Assembly (NCBI GenBank): GCA_947506075.1
Contig: CANNNN010000070.1
Coordinates: 1 to 10,370 of the forward strand
DNA: 10,370 nucleotides
DNA from: Methylococcaceae bacterium
GTDB lineage: Bacteria; Pseudomonadota; Gammaproteobacteria; Methylococcales; Methylomonadaceae
Direction: 5' to 3'
How positions within the stretch are numbered: position 1 is the first letter of the stretch; the number at the start of each line of letters is the position of its first letter. Below the pieces are notes generated by a model. That model was not told the DNA's origin. It made no database searches and saw only the letters and a program-made list of their open reading frames with translations. Shown here piece by piece: positions 6,971-10,370 of the stretch. The translations under genes and the position numbers were made by a program.

Positions 6971-8605
6971 ATGACAATAAATCTCGCTACACAAAAAATA
7001 TTGGTCGTTGAAGACCAGGCTATCATGCGCGAAACCCTTAAACATATACTGGGCACATTTGGCGCAAGGCTTATTGTTGAAGCCGAATCCGGCGTCAACG
7101 CAATTGCGGCGATGCGACTCGAACCCTTTAATATCGTGCTCTGCGATTACAACCTGCTGAGAGGGAAAAACGGTCAACAGGTTCTCGAAGAAGCCAGACA
7201 TTTAAAATTGTTGCCGCTTAATGCGATCTTTATCATGGTCACTGGCGAAAAGAGCCCCGAGATGGTGCTTAGCGTGATCGAGAACAAACCCGATGACTAT
7301 CTGATTAAACCCTTTAATCAGCAGCAACTTTTAATCCGCATTGATCGATGTCATACCCGCAAGAAATACCTCGCCAGCATCGACAATGACATCGATAGCG
7401 GCAATCTTTACCAGGCCATACAGCATTGCGAAAGACTGCTCCAGACAAACGACAAAAAAATGCATTTGCCCTTGCTAAAAATACGCGCAGAACTGGCGCT
7501 TAAAGTGGGTGACTTTAAAGCGGCCGAGGCAATTTATCAGAGCATACTGCATGATAGAGAGCTACCCTGGGCTAGGTTGGGCTTAGGCATTGTGGCTTTT
7601 TTTCTTGGCTTTTATCAACAGGCTATTGAATCTTTTCAGGAACTGATCAAGCAGTATCCGGCGATGCTGGAGGTTTATGACTGGCTGGTCAAGGCGCACG
7701 AATCTCTAGGCGACGATGAAAATGCTTTATCTTCACTTAATTTGGCCGTTACGCTTTCGCCTATGTCCATCTTAAGACAAAAAAAACTGGCTATGCTGGC
7801 TGACAAAACCGAAAATCTCCCAATTGCCAAAAAAGCCTATGCCGCCACCATTAAACTGGGCAAAAACTCAATACACGGATCCGCCAGCGACTATTCTGGC
7901 TTGGCCAATGTTTATTTGAAAAGCAACGCCCCCAACGAGGCGTTAAAAATAGTGCTTGAACTGAATCAGCAGTTTCACGATGACCCCGAAGCAAGACTCA
8001 GGGCTGCTCTGTTAGAGACCAATATTTATCAGGCTAAAGGTAACAAGGCGCTGGCCCAGCAAGCCTATGGAAAAACCTTTAGCCTAAATGAACAATTCAA
8101 CAAACAGCTATCCAGGGAACTGCGGCTGGAAATGGCCAAGACCTTTTATCTGAATGGGAACAGTGAAACTTGCGATGAAATTCTTAATGATTTAGTTAAA
8201 ACCAATGTTGATGACAAGCTTTTCATCAAGGAGATAACAGCCGTCTGTGACGCAGTTATTAGCCAAGACCACGCAGACACCCTGATTCAGCAGATAAAGA
8301 AAGAATTGGTCGACATCAACAATAAAGGCGTCAGTCTGTTTAAGGAAGGTAATATTAAGGGGGCGCTGGACATTTTTGAGCTAGCCACTGCAAAAATGCC
8401 TGATAATCACACGATCATTTTGAATCTGGTGAAAATCATGATTCATGATCTAAAAAAATCCACTCCCGATGCCAATAAAATCCTTAAAACCCAGTCCTAT
8501 ATCAACAAAGCCATTGAAATAGGTATACCCCATAATCAGATTAGCGATCTTCAAACAGAGCTGAACACAGTTCAAGTCAACCCTACAATAAACCGCCCGG
8601 TCTGA
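6971..8605 (+). CDS. Response regulator with REC domain and TPR output, copy 2
   Basis: This 544-residue paralogue of the protein at 4532-6151 is colinear with it, with about one internal single-residue insertion near the C-terminus and a different tail ending NPTINRPV. The receiver domain is intact: Glu14/Asp15, phospho-acceptor Asp59 in IVLCDYNLL, Thr91 in IMVTGE and Lys113 in DDYLIKP. Substitutions cluster in the receiver surface (residues 35-55 and 93-125) and in parts of the TPR array, while blocks such as GNLYQAIQHCERLL, LPWARLGLG, TLSPMSILRQ and NDLVKTNVDDKLFIK stay nearly unchanged. This fits two regulators fed by one kinase but with separate partners. No DNA-binding domain is seen. 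The ATG at 6971 corresponds exactly to the start of copy 1, and TTAAGCTCCG before it shows no convincing ribosome site. No strong terminator hairpin follows, only a T-run at 8634-8640. Confidence 0.92.
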   Translation: MTINLATQKILVVEDQAIMRETLKHILGTFGARLIVEAESGVNAIAAMRLEPFNIVLCDYNLLRGKNGQQVLEEARHLKLLPLNAIFIMVTGEKSPEMVLSVIENKPDDYLIKPFNQQQLLIRIDRCHTRKKYLASIDNDIDSGNLYQAIQHCERLLQTNDKKMHLPLLKIRAELALKVGDFKAAEAIYQSILHDRELPWARLGLGIVAFFLGFYQQAIESFQELIKQYPAMLEVYDWLVKAHESLGDDENALSSLNLAVTLSPMSILRQKKLAMLADKTENLPIAKKAYAATIKLGKNSIHGSASDYSGLANVYLKSNAPNEALKIVLELNQQFHDDPEARLRAALLETNIYQAKGNKALAQQAYGKTFSLNEQFNKQLSRELRLEMAKTFYLNGNSETCDEILNDLVKTNVDDKLFIKEITAVCDAVISQDHADTLIQQIKKELVDINNKGVSLFKEGNIKGALDIFELATAKMPDNHTIILNLVKIMIHDLKKSTPDANKILKTQSYINKAIEIGIPHNQISDLQTELNTVQVNPTINRPV

Positions 8606-8650
8606 ATATCAGGCAGGTTCAACCGAGATAAACTTTTTTTCCAAGAAAAA

Positions 8651-8753
8651 CACGAAAAATTTTTAAAGAGATGCCAAACTGTAAACCAGCACCCGGACAG
8701 TGAATAAAAAACACAAGAACTTGATTTATTTGGTATCTTTGGTTATTTTCGTG
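8651..8753. repeat. Diverged inverted repeat in a convergent intergenic gap
   Basis: The 162-bp gap between the second regulator and holA is AT-rich and non-coding. The plus-strand stretch 8651-8675, starting CACGAAAAAT, resembles the reverse complement of 8732-8753, which starts CACGAAAATA. They share CACGAAAA, then AAAGA with a small gap, then CC. The arms enclose about 56 bp. This could be a worn small dispersed repeat or a weak long-stem structure. The similarity is by eye and imperfect. Confidence 0.3.
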
Positions 8754-8767
8754 AACTAACTGCAGTT

Positions 8768-9790
8768 TTAGCTTCCCATTAACTGCCGAGGTATCGCAAA
8801 CATCAGACAAACTGCCAGCAGGGTTTCCCAGGGATCACCTTGCTGACGGCCTTTAATCTGTCGATCAGCCTTGGCGCTCAACACCAGTATATTACACAGA
8901 TCAGGCTCCCCGAGTCTGTTCAACGCATCACCAACCAACTGCTGACGTTGAGCCCATATCTGGTTGTTTTTAAAGACCAACGCCCTGTTTTGTCCAGCAG
9001 ATAAGGCCTGCTTAATTTTGATTAAGACCCGGGCGTCCCGGGTTAAAGCCCATAACACCACTGGAGCCGCAACGCCTTCTGCCTGCAAGCCGGACAATAT
9101 CTTCAAGATTCGACCTACTCGACCTGATAACACGCTATCCATCAGCTTAAACACATCGAATCGGGAACTGTCGGCCACCACATCAAAAATTTGCTGCTGA
9201 CTTATGTCTCCGGTGCCGTATAACACGTAAAGCTTTTCTATTTCCTGGGCGGCCGCCAACAGATTCCCTTCAATTCTGGACGCCAGTATCTTTATGCCTG
9301 CTGTTTCAGCCTTTAAGCCCCGCCGCTCCATTCTTTGCTGCAACCAACGCAGCAAGTCCTGCCCATCTAACGGCCAGACCTGAACAATACAACCGGCCTT
9401 ATCCAAAGCTTGAAACCAGCGAGATTTTAATGAGGCGGAGGCGGTCTTGGCTGCGGTAATCAATAACAAGGTATCTTCAGGCACGCGCTCACAATAGGCG
9501 ACTAAAGCCTTAGCTCCCTCGGTTCCCGGCGTACCGGTGGGCAATCTTAAATCGATGATTTTTTTATCGGCAAAAATAGATAATGAACCTGCCGATTCCG
9601 TCAACTGATGCCAGGAAAATCCGGCGTCTGCCACCAGCACCTCGCGAGTATCATAACCTGCCGCTCTTGCGGTGGCCCTGACCGCGTCGGCCATCTCCCC
9701 CAGCTGCAACGGCTCGTCTCCGCTAATAAAATAGACCGGCGCCAAGCCCTTTTTCAATGCCGCAGCAATTTGATCAGGCTTGAGCCTCAT
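8768..9790 (-). CDS. holA: DNA polymerase III subunit delta
   Basis: This 340-residue protein has the length of E. coli HolA (343) and the family's typical opening: MRLKPDQIAAALKKGLAPVYFISGDEPLQLGEMADAVR, where GDEPL is the hallmark of the delta subunit's AAA+-like domain I. Later landmarks are a hydrophobic ITAAKTASASLKSRWFQAL region, EGNLLAAAQEIEKLYVLYG near residue 174, and VVADSSRFDVFKLMDSVLSGR near 205, all typical of this family. Delta opens the beta sliding clamp as part of the clamp loader that supports chromosomal replication. The ATG (9788-9790) lies one base after the lptE stop codon, and no strong Shine-Dalgarno sequence precedes it, so translation is probably coupled to lptE. The lptE-holA order is common in proteobacteria. 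A 10-bp palindrome, AACTGCAGTT, sits at 8758-8767 right at its stop codon. Confidence 0.95.
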   Translation of the reverse strand: MRLKPDQIAAALKKGLAPVYFISGDEPLQLGEMADAVRATARAAGYDTREVLVADAGFSWHQLTESAGSLSIFADKKIIDLRLPTGTPGTEGAKALVAYCERVPEDTLLLITAAKTASASLKSRWFQALDKAGCIVQVWPLDGQDLLRWLQQRMERRGLKAETAGIKILASRIEGNLLAAAQEIEKLYVLYGTGDISQQQIFDVVADSSRFDVFKLMDSVLSGRVGRILKILSGLQAEGVAAPVVLWALTRDARVLIKIKQALSAGQNRALVFKNNQIWAQRQQLVGDALNRLGEPDLCNILVLSAKADRQIKGRQQGDPWETLLAVCLMFAIPRQLMGS

Positions 9791-9791
9791 A

Positions 9792-10289
9792 TTATTTCGC
9801 GCCTGACTCTAATGCCATCCTGGCGCGGTTAACAATAGAATTAACGGCTTGTTGATACATTTCATTTCGGATCACGTTTTCTTCATTATCTTTGGCAATA
9901 ACAAATTGCTGGTCATTGTAATATTCACGACGTATTTCAACAGTCTGCCGCTCCATCATCTTGGCGTCGTTAGCATTGGCAAGTTCATAGTCCAGTCGGT
10001 AAAGCAGCTCAAACTCATTAGACTTGCCTCTGGAACTCAGCGACAACACCCGTCGACTAAAATCTTCGTTAAATACCTTGATAACAAGACCCGCACCCTT
10101 GCGAGTTGTAGTAAGCTGAGTGGAAGTCGACTTCATGGTCTGTTTAAACTGATCGAGCAGCGGTGCAGATCCGCCTTCCACATAGACATTTTTCAAGTTT
10201 GCAGGCAATTCAAGAGCGCCCCGCAAATGATAGCCGCAAGCGCTTAATAAAAAGGCCATAATTAAGACGGCTGTTTTTTTTGTTAACAC
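9792..10289 (-). CDS. lptE: LPS assembly lipoprotein LptE
   Basis: This 165-residue lipoprotein has a short basic N-terminus (MLTKK), a hydrophobic segment and a lipobox LSAC with the lipidated Cys at residue 18. CGYHLRG follows, the recognised start of mature LptE. LptE sits at the inner face of the outer membrane as the plug and partner of LptD and is needed for lipopolysaccharide insertion. The length is somewhat below the E. coli protein (193 residues), mainly through a short C-terminus. The start is GTG (10287-10289), chosen because AAGGGA (10296-10301) is 6 nt upstream and because the next Met (residue 11) would destroy the signal peptide. The holA gene follows after one base. Upstream, where leuS is often found, there are 33 bp and then a heptamer array. 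Confidence 0.93.
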   Translation of the reverse strand: MLTKKTAVLIMAFLLSACGYHLRGALELPANLKNVYVEGGSAPLLDQFKQTMKSTSTQLTTTRKGAGLVIKVFNEDFSRRVLSLSSRGKSNEFELLYRLDYELANANDAKMMERQTVEIRREYYNDQQFVIAKDNEENVIRNEMYQQAVNSIVNRARMALESGAK

Positions 10290-10322
10290 AAGATTTCCCT
10301 TAATGAATAGAACACGGCTATA

Positions 10323-10370
10323 AAAGGCTAAAGGCTAAAGGCTAAAGGCTAAAGGCTAAAGGCTAAAGGC
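10323..10370. repeat. Tandem array of a 7-bp unit (AAAGGCT) upstream of lptE
   Basis: Six perfect copies of AAAGGCT are followed by a seventh lacking only its last base at the window edge, so the true array is probably longer. Because 7 is not a multiple of 3, every frame meets TAA (plus strand) or TAG (minus strand) within 21 bp, so the array cannot encode a long peptide on either strand. It begins 33 bp upstream of the lptE start codon. It is a typical candidate for slipped-strand copy-number change. Confidence 0.92.

Noticed and set aside
8616..8640. Terminator after the second regulator (GGTT-C-AACC then a T-run)
   Set aside because: The one-base loop and 4-bp stem cannot form a stable terminator hairpin.
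9849..10247. 132-codon plus-strand frame opposite lptE
   Set aside because: It lies wholly antisense to a confidently identified gene, and its low-complexity sequence looks like a shadow.
10323..10370. CRISPR array
   Set aside because: The unit is 7 bp with no spacers, so it is a simple tandem repeat.

Overview
The window reads as chromosomal housekeeping and signalling DNA from a Gram-negative, probably gammaproteobacterial, organism of moderate GC. The support is the lptE-holA gene order (outer-membrane LPS assembly lipoprotein, then the DNA polymerase III delta subunit), a proteobacterial-type HtpG behind a very good sigma-32 heat-shock promoter, and the style of the response regulators. 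A methanotroph-like (Methylococcales) host is my guess from general resemblance and is not provable here. I see no insertion sequences, tRNA or rRNA genes, CRISPR arrays or phage genes.

Layout. Positions 1-211 are AT-rich and hold a 9-bp palindrome but no gene I can support. A small unrecognised gene (212-625) is followed 35 bp later by a predicted ATPase of the ABC class (661-2421). The ATPase ends at a hairpin with A and T tracts that can terminate transcription from both sides, because htpG (2492-4426, minus strand) converges on it. htpG has a CTTGAA / CCCCACAT sigma-32 promoter in the 105-bp divergent gap, and a perfect 8-bp inverted repeat covers its -10 element.

Reading away from htpG is a plus-strand signalling cluster: a response regulator with a TPR output region (4532-6151), a small soluble histidine kinase without a sensor domain (6161-6847), and a second TPR response regulator (6971-8605) that is a clear paralogue of the first. 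The most likely scheme is one kinase phosphorylating Asp59 of both regulators, whose TPR arrays then act through protein-protein contacts rather than DNA binding. The duplication includes part of the upstream region, the kinase lies in the same reading frame as the first regulator behind a single stop codon, and none of the three genes has a convincing Shine-Dalgarno sequence. This cluster is the part most worth following up.

A 162-bp convergent gap with a diverged inverted repeat leads to holA (8768-9790, minus) and lptE (9792-10289, minus), which are 1 bp apart and surely co-transcribed. In many proteobacteria leuS lies directly upstream of lptE; here the window ends in a tandem array of a 7-bp unit (10323-10370) that runs off the edge.
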